DNA of 64,000 bases from Caballeronia glathei. GTDB taxonomy: Bacteria > Pseudomonadota > Gammaproteobacteria > Burkholderiales > Burkholderiaceae. A program made the position numbers and the translations under genes. Where the stretch lies: NCBI RefSeq assembly GCF_000698595.1, contig NZ_JFHC01000032.1, positions 26,211-90,210 of the forward strand, in the 5' to 3' direction. Of this stretch, positions 53,762 through 61,317 are shown piece by piece (the first letter of the stretch is position 1; each line of letters opens with the position of its first letter). The notes beneath the pieces are model-generated. The model did not search any database. It was not told the DNA's origin and worked only from the letters and a program-made list of their open reading frames with translations.

Positions 53762-54607
53762 ATGTTCAGTTATCGCCACGCCTTCCATGCAGGCAACCAC
53801 GCCGACGTGCTGAAACACGCTGTGGTCGTGCAGTTGCTCCGCTACCTCGGCCAGAAGGACAAGTCGTACTGGTACATCGATACCCATGCCGGCGCGGGTG
53901 CCTACTCGCTCACGGAGGGTTACGCCGCGAAAACGGCGGAGTTCGAGACGGGCATCGGGCGCCTTTGGGAGCGGACCGACTTGCCGCCGCTCCTCGCGGA
54001 CTACGTCGACGAAGTGCGGGCCATGAACCCCGATGGCAGCCTGCGTTTCTATCCCGGCTCTCCGTATCTTGCGTGGAGGCTCATGCGCGAGCAGGACCGG
54101 ATTCGCCTTTTCGAGATGCACTCGACCGAAATCGACGTGCTGCGCCACAATTTCCGCGACGCGGGCCGTCGCGCCATGATCTTCGAGGCGGACGGTTTCG
54201 AGGGTATCAAGGCGCTGCTGCCGCCGCCGCCGCGCCGGGCGCTCGTGCTGATCGACCCCTCCTACGAAGACAAGCGGGACTACGCGCGCACGCTGACTTG
54301 CGTCGAGGAAAGTCTGAAGCGGTTTGCGACGGGGACTTATGCCGTCTGGTATCCGCAGGTTACGCGGCTCGAATCCCAGCGTTTCGCCGAGCAACTGAAG
54401 CGGCTGCAGCCCGGCAACTGGCTGCATGCGCTGCTAACGGTAAGCAAGCATCCCACCGACGGTTTCGGCCTTTTCGGCAGCGGCATGTTCATATTTAATC
54501 CGCCCTACACGCTCGCGGGCGCGCTGAAGGAAGCGCTGCCGTACCTCGCCGAGACGCTGGGTCAGGACGACCACGCAGGGTTCAAGCTCGAGCATCGGGG
54601 CGACTGA
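53762..54607 (+). CDS. rlmJ: 23S rRNA (adenine2030-N6)-methyltransferase RlmJ
   Basis: This 281-residue SAM-dependent methyltransferase has a characteristic N-terminus MFSYRHAFHAGNHADVLKH, the motif I region YIDTHAGAGAYSL and the catalytic DPSYE (corresponding to DPPY-type motif IV). It modifies A2030 of 23S rRNA in E. coli. Start ATG at 53762. It lies 105 bases after the aldo/keto reductase on the same strand. Confidence 0.94.
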   Translation: MFSYRHAFHAGNHADVLKHAVVVQLLRYLGQKDKSYWYIDTHAGAGAYSLTEGYAAKTAEFETGIGRLWERTDLPPLLADYVDEVRAMNPDGSLRFYPGSPYLAWRLMREQDRIRLFEMHSTEIDVLRHNFRDAGRRAMIFEADGFEGIKALLPPPPRRALVLIDPSYEDKRDYARTLTCVEESLKRFATGTYAVWYPQVTRLESQRFAEQLKRLQPGNWLHALLTVSKHPTDGFGLFGSGMFIFNPPYTLAGALKEALPYLAETLGQDDHAGFKLEHRGD

Positions 54608-54700
54608 GGTCACGGGGATGTCAGCGTGGCGGCAGGCGCAGGCTGTTTGCGTCCCTTGCCGCGACTTGGCGAGGAACATCGGCAAGCGGCAGACGGCAGA

Positions 54701-55195
54701 CTATAGCGGCTGAGCCGGCGGCCGAGTCGGTGGCAAGGTGAAAGGCGACACGGTGCCTTGCGGAGCCCCCGGCCGATAAGGAACCGCGGGCATGGCGCCG
54801 CCGCCATGACGTCCCGGTCCGGCGCCCGGATAGGAAGGTATCGGATGTGACGGACGCGGAGGCGCTCCAGTCGGCGGCTGCGCCGCGGCCTGGCCGCCTG
54901 ACCATTCCACATAGGGCGAAACGATGATCGGCGGCTGCTCCTGCTGCGGCAACTCCGGCATGGTCGCCAGGGGCGGTGCCTGGACCATGCCGGGCCCCGA
55001 CAAGGGTCCCGTCTGGAGTACCGTGCCCCCCGTGCCGCTGTGAATGCCCGATTGGGTGTCGAGCACGAGCGGCTCTCCGCCCGGCTTCGCGAGCGCTGTT
55101 TGCACGACGCAAGCGCTCAGGGCAATCGCGATCACGCCGGCAGCTGATGAAAACCGCGGCCCGCGTCCGTATCCGACAAGTCTGCAGTTCTTCAT
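54701..55195 (-). CDS. Proline-rich secreted or lipoprotein-like protein
   Basis: This 164-residue protein has a hydrophobic N-terminal stretch (about 19-36). LSAC at residues 26-29 could be a lipobox; alternatively signal peptidase I could cut after ALA at 36. The mature part is Pro/Gly/Gln-rich (MPELPQQEQPPIIVSP, PPTRPPAQPL) and low in complexity. I do not recognise a family. The ATG at 55195 precedes the divergent DUF305 gene by 108 bases. Confidence 0.65.
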   Translation of the reverse strand: MKNCRLVGYGRGPRFSSAAGVIAIALSACVVQTALAKPGGEPLVLDTQSGIHSGTGGTVLQTGPLSGPGMVQAPPLATMPELPQQEQPPIIVSPYVEWSGGQAAAQPPTGAPPRPSHPIPSYPGAGPGRHGGGAMPAVPYRPGAPQGTVSPFTLPPTRPPAQPL

Positions 55196-55303
55196 GTCGC
55201 CCAGTGTGATCGTTTAGACGAAAACGCTTTACCTTACCGTGGTGGCAAGCTTTAGGCTAGTCGTCTCGATCCCGACAATTACGTCATCAATGAAGGAGAA
55301 GCG

Positions 55304-55714
55304 ATGAAACCACGAAAAATCCTGCTTGGCGTTGCTCTGGCGCTCACGTGCGCCGCATCGGTCCCCGGCGCGTTCGCTCAAGCCAATGCCCCCTCGCACG
55401 ACGCCATGCCCGGCATGAAGATGCCCGCCGATTCGTCGACGCAGGGCGACTCGCCTTCCACCGCGGCCTTCCGGGCGGCCGACCAGTCGATGATGAGCGG
55501 CATGTCGAACGTGCAATACACGGGCGACGCCGATCGCGACTTCGTCGCGCACATGATTCCCCACCACGAGGGGGCGGTCGAAATGGCCAAGGTCGAACTG
55601 AAGTACGGAAAGGACGCGAAGCTGCGCAAGCTGGCGAAGGACATCATCGCCGCGCAGGATAAGGAAATCGCCTTCATGCGGCAGTGGCTCGCTGCGCACC
55701 CGCAAGCGAAGTGA
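55304..55714 (+). CDS. DUF305 periplasmic protein
   Basis: This 136-residue protein has a signal peptide (cleavage after AFA), a Met/His-rich segment (DAMPGMKMPAD) and the DUF305 core DFVAHMIPHHEGAVEMAKVEL. DUF305 proteins are ferritin-like helical proteins that often occur with copper-resistance genes. With cueR-copZ 600 bases away, a copper-binding role is plausible but unproven. The ATG at 55304 follows GAAGGAGA. Confidence 0.88.
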   Translation: MKPRKILLGVALALTCAASVPGAFAQANAPSHDAMPGMKMPADSSTQGDSPSTAAFRAADQSMMSGMSNVQYTGDADRDFVAHMIPHHEGAVEMAKVELKYGKDAKLRKLAKDIIAAQDKEIAFMRQWLAAHPQAK

Positions 55715-55804
55715 CGTTCACGCGGACGTTGCGCGCGCGACAAATCGAAAAAACGTTGGCAAGCACGGCGCCAATGACACGAACAGCGACAGTGCCGTAA
55801 ACGA

Positions 55805-55826
55805 CAAAGCCCCGCATTGCGGGGCT
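55805..55826. terminator. Terminator between convergent DUF305 and DUF3563 genes
   Basis: AAAGCCCCGC, ATT loop and GCGGGGCT form a stem. T-rich sequence follows modestly on each strand. It lies between convergent genes and likely serves both. Confidence 0.65.
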
Positions 55827-55856
55827 CTCACTACAGCATCGGTTCGGCTTTGAAGC

Positions 55857-56003
55857 TTACAGCGTGTAGCCGTTGGTTTCGAGCGAACGGATACGCTGCT
55901 CGAGCTGAACGATATCCGACGATTGCGCCAGATACTCTTCGCGGCGGCGACGCTCGGCGGCTTCAAACCAGATGCTGAATTTTTCGAGCAAATAAGCAAG
56001 CAT
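55857..56003 (-). CDS. DUF3563-family small protein
   Basis: This 48-residue protein begins MLAYLLEKFSIWFEAAERR and continues with the family pattern REEYLAQSSDIVQLEQRIR, ending in LETNGYTL. It has an amphipathic, partly coiled-coil character and no signal peptide. DUF3563 proteins are widespread in Burkholderiales; function unknown. The ATG at 56003 has TTGGAGAA upstream. It was found by reading the intergenic minus strand and is short enough to be missed by ordinary ORF cut-offs. Confidence 0.85.
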   Translation of the reverse strand: MLAYLLEKFSIWFEAAERRRREEYLAQSSDIVQLEQRIRSLETNGYTL

Positions 56004-56126
56004 GATGTTCTCCAAGGATTGCAGTTGAATCCCCGGCAGTTCGGGTCAGGGATTTCCCTTAAAAGGGTTAACCCGGATTATAACTAGCCTTTTGCAAAAG
56101 TGTTAGTGAATTGCTTGAATACCGTG

Positions 56127-56143
56127 CATTCCGAACCGGAATG
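56127..56143. promoter_or_regulatory. CATTCCG-N3-CGGAATG palindrome
   Basis: This perfect 7-bp inverted repeat with a three-base spacer lies 124 bases upstream of the DUF3563 start. Its regulator, if any, is unknown. Confidence 0.4.
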
Positions 56144-56235
56144 GTGCGCGCACCGTTACCGGGCAAGTGACTGATTCCCCATGAAATTTCCTCGCCACCG
56201 AACGGAACGCACAAAAATCGCGCGCGATACTTGCA

Positions 56236-56643
56236 TCAATTTGGTGCAATCGTGCGATCGTTCGCCAGCCGCTCGATGATCGGACAATCGGGCCGCTCGT
56301 CGCCGTGGCAATGATGGGCGAGATGCGAGAGCGTGTCGCGCATGTCGGTCAGTTCCGCGATGCGCCGGTCGAGTTCCGCGACGTGTTCCAGCGCGATCAC
56401 CTTGACTTCGGCGCTCGCTCGCGAGCGGTCGTGCCAGAGCGCAAGCAGCTTCCGGATGTCGTCGACCAGAAAGCCCAGCCGCCGCGCCTGCCGCACGAAA
56501 CGCAGCGCATGGACCTCCTGCTCGTTGTACACGCGGTAGCCGGACGCCGTGCGGCCGACCGGCTGCAGCAATCCGACGCTCTCGTAGTACCGGATCATCT
56601 TGGCCGTCACGCCGGACGCGCGGGCCGCTTCGCCAATATTCAT
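56236..56643 (-). CDS. cueR: CueR-type MerR copper-responsive regulator
   Basis: This MerR-family regulator of 135 residues has an N-terminal winged helix (MNIGEAARASGVTAKMIRYYESVGLL), a dimerisation helix, and the metal loop CHGDERPDC with the C-X7-C spacing typical of CueR for Cu(I), Ag(I) or Au(I). ATGATG offers two starts; 56643 is used. The operator ACCTTCC-N7-GGAAGGT lies between it and copZ. It would activate copZ when copper binds. Confidence 0.92.
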   Translation of the reverse strand: MNIGEAARASGVTAKMIRYYESVGLLQPVGRTASGYRVYNEQEVHALRFVRQARRLGFLVDDIRKLLALWHDRSRASAEVKVIALEHVAELDRRIAELTDMRDTLSHLAHHCHGDERPDCPIIERLANDRTIAPN

Positions 56644-56675
56644 CATGAGCTCTCCAGAACCAAAAATAACTCTAC

Positions 56676-56696
56676 ACCTTCCCACGGTAGGAAGGT
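56676..56696 (+). promoter_or_regulatory. CueR operator and 19-bp-spaced copZ promoter
   Basis: ACCTTCC-N7-GGAAGGT is a perfect inverted repeat with MerR-type dyad. TACACC (56673-56678) and TACGAT (56698-56703) could be -35 and -10 boxes with a 19-bp spacer, the geometry MerR activators untwist. It lies 40 bases before copZ. Confidence 0.75.
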
Positions 56697-56736
56697 ATAC
56701 GATGGTTACGATCGCTCAACTTTTAAGGACAAGGAA

Positions 56737-56943
56737 ATGACCGAATTCGAAGTGCAAGGCATGAGCTGCCAACATTGCGTCGCTGCGGTGACGCGCTCAA
56801 TCCAGGAAATCGACCCGACAGCGCAGGTGCGCGTCGATCTCGAACGCGGCCGCGTGTCCGTCGAATCGTCGCAAAGCACCGATGCACTCAAGGACGCCAT
56901 CGACGAAGCGGGCTACACCGTGGTGTCCGTGGCCGGCGCATGA
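56737..56943 (+). CDS. copZ: Copper chaperone CopZ (heavy-metal-associated domain)
   Basis: This 68-residue ferredoxin-fold protein has the metal site GMSCQHC (M-X-C-X-X-C) near the N-terminus. It carries Cu(I) to a copper ATPase or other acceptors. The ATG at 56737 has AAGGAA upstream. No CopA ATPase follows; instead its stop overlaps the start of the next gene. Expression is presumed CueR-dependent. Confidence 0.92.
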   Translation: MTEFEVQGMSCQHCVAAVTRSIQEIDPTAQVRVDLERGRVSVESSQSTDALKDAIDEAGYTVVSVAGA

Positions 56944-57881
56944 CGCGAAACGCCGCGTTCAAGGTTGCGCTGATCGGCGCGTCCGGCCTGCTCGGGCGCG
57001 CGATCGCGAAGGAACTGGCCGGCGTGGCCGGCTGGACCCTCGTGCGCACGGCGCACAGCCGTCGCGACGCGCAAAGCGTGAAGCTCGACATCCGGGATGC
57101 CGCCGCCATCGGCGATTTCATCGGACGCGAGTCGCCAGACGCCATCGTGGTGGCGGCAGCGGAGCGCCGGCCGGACGTCTGCGAGAACGATCCGGCGCTC
57201 GCCCGCGCGCTCAACGTGGACGCGCTGCGTTTCATCGCGAATGCGGCGCGGGACCGGGATGCCTGGGTGCTGTCGATTTCCACCGACTACGTTTTCGACG
57301 GCTCTGCGCCGCCCTATTCACCCGACGACCCGCCCTCGCCGGTCAACGCATATGGTCGCAGCAAGCTCGAAGGCGAACGCGCGCTGCTCGAATCCGGCGC
57401 GAAGGCGTGCGTGCTGCGCCTTCCGCTGCTCTACGGGCCCGTGCTTGACTGGAGCGAATCCGCGGTCACGAGCCTCACGCCGGCGATCGTGAAATCGTCG
57501 GCGCCTCTCGCCCCGGCCGCCGTGATGGACGCGTGGGCGATCCGCTATCCGACCTTCACGCCCGACGTCGCCGTCGTGATCCGGCAGATGCTTGGCCGTC
57601 ACGCGCGAGGAGAGACGATCTCCGGCATCACCCAGTGGTCCGGCGACGAACCGATGACCAAATTCGACATCGCGCAGCGCATCGCCCGCGTGCTGAAAGT
57701 CGATGCGCGGCTCGTCGCGCAACGCACGCCCGCCGACTCGACGCCACGTCCGCGCGATTGCCATCTCGATTCGGTCAGGCTCGAGGCGCTCGGCATCGGC
57801 CGGCGCACGCCGTTTGACAGCGCGATCGCGAGCGTGCTGGCGCGATACCCCGAGCCGACGCAGACATTGAAAAGTCAGTGA
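56940..57881 (+). CDS. RmlD-type NAD(P)-dependent reductase
   Basis: This 313-residue extended SDR resembles dTDP-4-dehydrorhamnose reductase (RmlD/MAT2B group). Motifs are GASGLLGRAIA near the N-terminus, STDYVFDGSAPPYSPDDPP, and the YGRSK active site with its following LEGERALL. The ATG at 56940 overlaps the copZ stop, so it may be translated with copZ despite having no obvious copper role. No other rhamnose-pathway gene is present. Function remains uncertain. Confidence 0.82.
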   Translation: MTRNAAFKVALIGASGLLGRAIAKELAGVAGWTLVRTAHSRRDAQSVKLDIRDAAAIGDFIGRESPDAIVVAAAERRPDVCENDPALARALNVDALRFIANAARDRDAWVLSISTDYVFDGSAPPYSPDDPPSPVNAYGRSKLEGERALLESGAKACVLRLPLLYGPVLDWSESAVTSLTPAIVKSSAPLAPAAVMDAWAIRYPTFTPDVAVVIRQMLGRHARGETISGITQWSGDEPMTKFDIAQRIARVLKVDARLVAQRTPADSTPRPRDCHLDSVRLEALGIGRRTPFDSAIASVLARYPEPTQTLKSQ

Positions 57882-60800
57882 AAATCGCGGCTCGCGGTGG
57901 CAAGACGCCCGAGCAGCGCGCTATGGTCTTCGAGCCGCTGCGCCACCAGATGCCGCACTTCGCCCTCGCATTGCCAGACGCCGTATACCGCCAGCAATGA
58001 CGCGCCGAGCAGCGTCTTGCGCTCTCGTTCGACGAGCGCCGGCCAGACGATCACGTTGATCGCGCCGGTTTCGTCCTCGAGCGACACGAAAATCGTGCCG
58101 TTCGCCGTGCCCGGCCGCTGCCGCACCGTGACGATGCCGCAGGCCCGGGCGGCTCGCCCGTTCCTGTAGAACGCGAGTTCGGCGGCCGTCCTGAAGCGCA
58201 TCTGCGCGAGCCGCGGGCGCAGCAGTTCGAGCGGATGGCGATTGAGCGTGAGACCGAGGCTCGCGTAGTCGTCGACGATTTCGCGGCCTTCCGACGCCTC
58301 GGGCAGCGCGAGCGGCATTTCGGCCATCGGCGCGTCGCGCAGCAGTTGCGGCATCGGCTGCTGCGCCGTGACCGCCCACCACGCCTGGCGCCGGTGCCCC
58401 GCGATACTCGCGAGAGCATTGCCGGCCGCGAGCGCTTCGAGCTCCCTGCGCGACAAGGCCGCGCGGCGCGCGAGATCGTCGACGTCGGAAAACGGCGCCG
58501 CGCGGCGCGCGGCCATGATCCGCCCGGCCGCCGCCTGCGGGAACCCCTTGATGAGCTGTAAACCGATCCGCACGCCCGGTCCGCCCAAGCCGTAAGCCCT
58601 CGACGGTTTCCTGACCCTTGCCGCGAGGCACCTCGCCGCGCGCCGCACGGTTTTCCTGAGGATCTGCTTCGGCAGCGGCGTGCCGTAAAGCCGCTGCCGG
58701 AACATTGCTTTCTCGAAATCGGCGACGATCCGCTCTCCGCGTCCGTCCGGCTTTTCGAGCACCGATTCCCAGTCGCTCAGCGAGACATCGGGCGCAAACA
58801 CGCGCACGCCGTGACGCTTCGCGTCCTGCACCAGTTGCGAAGGCGAATAGAACCCGAGCGGCTGGCTGTTCAGGAGACCCGCCAGGAACGCAGCCGGCTC
58901 GTAGCGCTTGATCCACGCGCTGACATAGACGAGCAGCGCGAAGCTCGCCGCATGGCTTTCCGGAAAGCCGTATTCGCCGAACCCTTCGATCTGCCGGCAG
59001 ACGCGCTCCGCGAACTCCTGTTCGTAGCCGCGCGCCAGCATCTTCGTCATCAGGTCGGCCTGATACTTTTCGAGATGACCTCCGCGACGCCAGGCCGCCA
59101 TCGCGCGCCGCAGGAGATCGGCCTGCTCGGCCGTGTATTGCGCGGCGACCATCGCGAGCTTCATCACCTGCTCCTGGAAAATCGGCACGCCTAGCGTGCG
59201 CTCGAGCACCGGCCTCAGTTCCTCCTTCGGATAATCCGCGTCCTCCAGCCCCTGCTTGCGACGCAGATACGGATGCACCATGCCGCCCTGAATCGGCCCG
59301 GGACGCACGATCGCGACCTCGATCACGAGGTCGTAGTACTTTTGCGGCCTCAGGCGCGGCAGCATGCCCTGCTGCGCCCGCGATTCGATCTGGAACACGC
59401 CGATCGTGTCGGCGTGGCAGCACATTTCGTAGACCGCCGGGTCCTCGCGCGGAATCTGCGGGACGCCGAACTCCGGCAAGCCGCGCCGCAGCGCGACGAA
59501 CTCAAGCGCGCGCCGGATCGCCGACAGCATGCCGAGCGCGAGCACATCGACTTTCAGCAGCCTGAGCGCGTCGATGTCGTCCTTGTCCCACTGGATCACG
59601 CAGCGGTCCTTCATCGCCGCGTTCTCGATCGGCACGAGCCGCGACAGCTTGTCGCGCGCGATCACGAAGCCGCCGACGTGCTGCGACAAATGCCGCGGAA
59701 ATCCGCGCAGTTCGCGCGTGAGGCGGATCAGGTGCTGCGTGATGTGCGAATCCTCGCTGAAGCCGGCTTCGGCCAGATAGCCCGCGACCGCCGCCGGCCC
59801 GTCCCACCACTGCTGCGACTTGCCGATCCGCTCGATGAGCGACGCGTCCAGCCCGAGCGCACGGCCGACATCCTTGAGCGCGCTTCGCGTGTGATACGTG
59901 ATGAGAGAAGCCGCGAGCGCCGCGCGATGCCGCCCGTATTTCCGGTAAATGTACTGAATGACTTCTTCGCGCCGCTGATGCTCGAAATCGACGTCGATGT
60001 CCGGCGGCTCGTTGCGCGCGCGCGAGATGAACCGCTCGACCAGCATGTTCATGCGCACCGGGTCGATTTCGGTGATGTGCAGGCAGTAGCAGATGATCGA
60101 ATTGGCCGCGGAGCCGCGCCCCTGGCACAGGATTTTCTGGCTGCGCGCGAACGCGACGATGTCGTAGACCGTCAGGAAGTATTTTTCGTACTTCAGATCG
60201 GCGACGAGCGCCAGTTCCTTGTCGATCTGCGCGATGCTTTGCGCGTCGAGCCCGTCCGGCCAGCGCTCGACGGCGCCCGCCATGACCCGCTTGCGGAGAT
60301 AGCTCGCGGGCGTTTCGCCCGCCGGCACGAGTTCCTCCGGGTACTCGTATTGCAGCTCGTCGAGCCGGAAGGTGCAGCGGGCCGCCACTTTCAGCGTTTC
60401 GGCGAGCGTTTCCGGCGGATAAAGTGCGCCGATCCGCAAGCGTGTGCGCAAATGCCGCTCCGCGTTCGCTTCGAGCGCATAGCCGCATTCGGCAAGCGGC
60501 CGGTTCAGGCGGATCGCGGTCAGCGTGTCCTGCAGCGGCTTGCGCGAACGCGCGTGCATCAATGCGCCGCCGGCCGCCACGAGCGGCAGGCCGCTCGCCT
60601 GCGAAATGAGCCGCGACGACGCGAGACGCTCGTCATCACTGCCGTCCTGCCACAGTTCGAGCGCGAGCCAAGCGCGGCCGGCGGCGAAACCGGCGAGCCA
60701 GTGCGCGCAATGGAGCGTCTGCGCGAGCGTGGCCGAACGCTGCGGGACGAGAATCAGCAGGCAGTCGGGCAAATGCTTCAGATGCGCGACGTCGCCGCGC

Positions 60801-61312
60801 AAATCCGATGCGTCCGCCGATGCCGCGGGATTCGTGAAGTCCTCGGGCGTCAGCCGGTAGCTGCCCTTGCGCTCACGCGAGCGGGCAAGCGAGATGAGTT
60901 CCGACAGATTGCCGTAGCCCGCGCGGTTGGTCGCGAGCGCGATCAGGGTGCAAAACGGCTCGCCGTCGGCATCGGTGAGCTGCAGCTCGCTGCCGATGAT
61001 CAGCTTCAGCGCGCGCGTCTGCGGCATCGGTTCGCCGGCTTTCTGGGCCGCATCGGCTGCCGCTTTCGCCTGCGCTTCCAGATCCCTGATCGCGCCGTGC
61101 GCACGCACGGCGCCGGCGAGCGAGCATTCGTCGGTGATGGCGAGCGCGGTGTAACCGTTTTCGAGCGCGGCTTCGGCCAGTTCCTGCGGATGCGAGGCGC
61201 CGCGCAGGAACGAGAAGTTGCTGAGGCAATGCAGCTCGGCATAGTCGGGCATGAGCGTCGAGGACGCCATTGCCCGCGAGTAGGCGGACTTCGCCTGGTT
61301 CGTGTCGTCCAT
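57875..61312 (-). CDS. dnaE2: Error-prone DNA polymerase DnaE2
   Basis: This 1145-residue C-family polymerase acts in SOS-induced translesion synthesis. It has an N-terminal PHP domain (about 25-130, MPDYAELHCLSNFSFLRGAS), palm residues in DIDVDFEHQRREEVIQYIY, and a C-terminal OB-fold. Unlike DnaE1 it lacks the usual tau-binding tail. Its start at 61312 lies six bases after the imuB stop. The first 20 residues may be non-native; an ATG 14 codons downstream is possible. Its 3' end overlaps the convergent reductase by seven bases. Confidence 0.95.
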   Translation of the reverse strand: MDDTNQAKSAYSRAMASSTLMPDYAELHCLSNFSFLRGASHPQELAEAALENGYTALAITDECSLAGAVRAHGAIRDLEAQAKAAADAAQKAGEPMPQTRALKLIIGSELQLTDADGEPFCTLIALATNRAGYGNLSELISLARSRERKGSYRLTPEDFTNPAASADASDLRGDVAHLKHLPDCLLILVPQRSATLAQTLHCAHWLAGFAAGRAWLALELWQDGSDDERLASSRLISQASGLPLVAAGGALMHARSRKPLQDTLTAIRLNRPLAECGYALEANAERHLRTRLRIGALYPPETLAETLKVAARCTFRLDELQYEYPEELVPAGETPASYLRKRVMAGAVERWPDGLDAQSIAQIDKELALVADLKYEKYFLTVYDIVAFARSQKILCQGRGSAANSIICYCLHITEIDPVRMNMLVERFISRARNEPPDIDVDFEHQRREEVIQYIYRKYGRHRAALAASLITYHTRSALKDVGRALGLDASLIERIGKSQQWWDGPAAVAGYLAEAGFSEDSHITQHLIRLTRELRGFPRHLSQHVGGFVIARDKLSRLVPIENAAMKDRCVIQWDKDDIDALRLLKVDVLALGMLSAIRRALEFVALRRGLPEFGVPQIPREDPAVYEMCCHADTIGVFQIESRAQQGMLPRLRPQKYYDLVIEVAIVRPGPIQGGMVHPYLRRKQGLEDADYPKEELRPVLERTLGVPIFQEQVMKLAMVAAQYTAEQADLLRRAMAAWRRGGHLEKYQADLMTKMLARGYEQEFAERVCRQIEGFGEYGFPESHAASFALLVYVSAWIKRYEPAAFLAGLLNSQPLGFYSPSQLVQDAKRHGVRVFAPDVSLSDWESVLEKPDGRGERIVADFEKAMFRQRLYGTPLPKQILRKTVRRAARCLAARVRKPSRAYGLGGPGVRIGLQLIKGFPQAAAGRIMAARRAAPFSDVDDLARRAALSRRELEALAAGNALASIAGHRRQAWWAVTAQQPMPQLLRDAPMAEMPLALPEASEGREIVDDYASLGLTLNRHPLELLRPRLAQMRFRTAAELAFYRNGRAARACGIVTVRQRPGTANGTIFVSLEDETGAINVIVWPALVERERKTLLGASLLAVYGVWQCEGEVRHLVAQRLEDHSALLGRLATASRDFH

Positions 61313-61317
61313 CGTCG

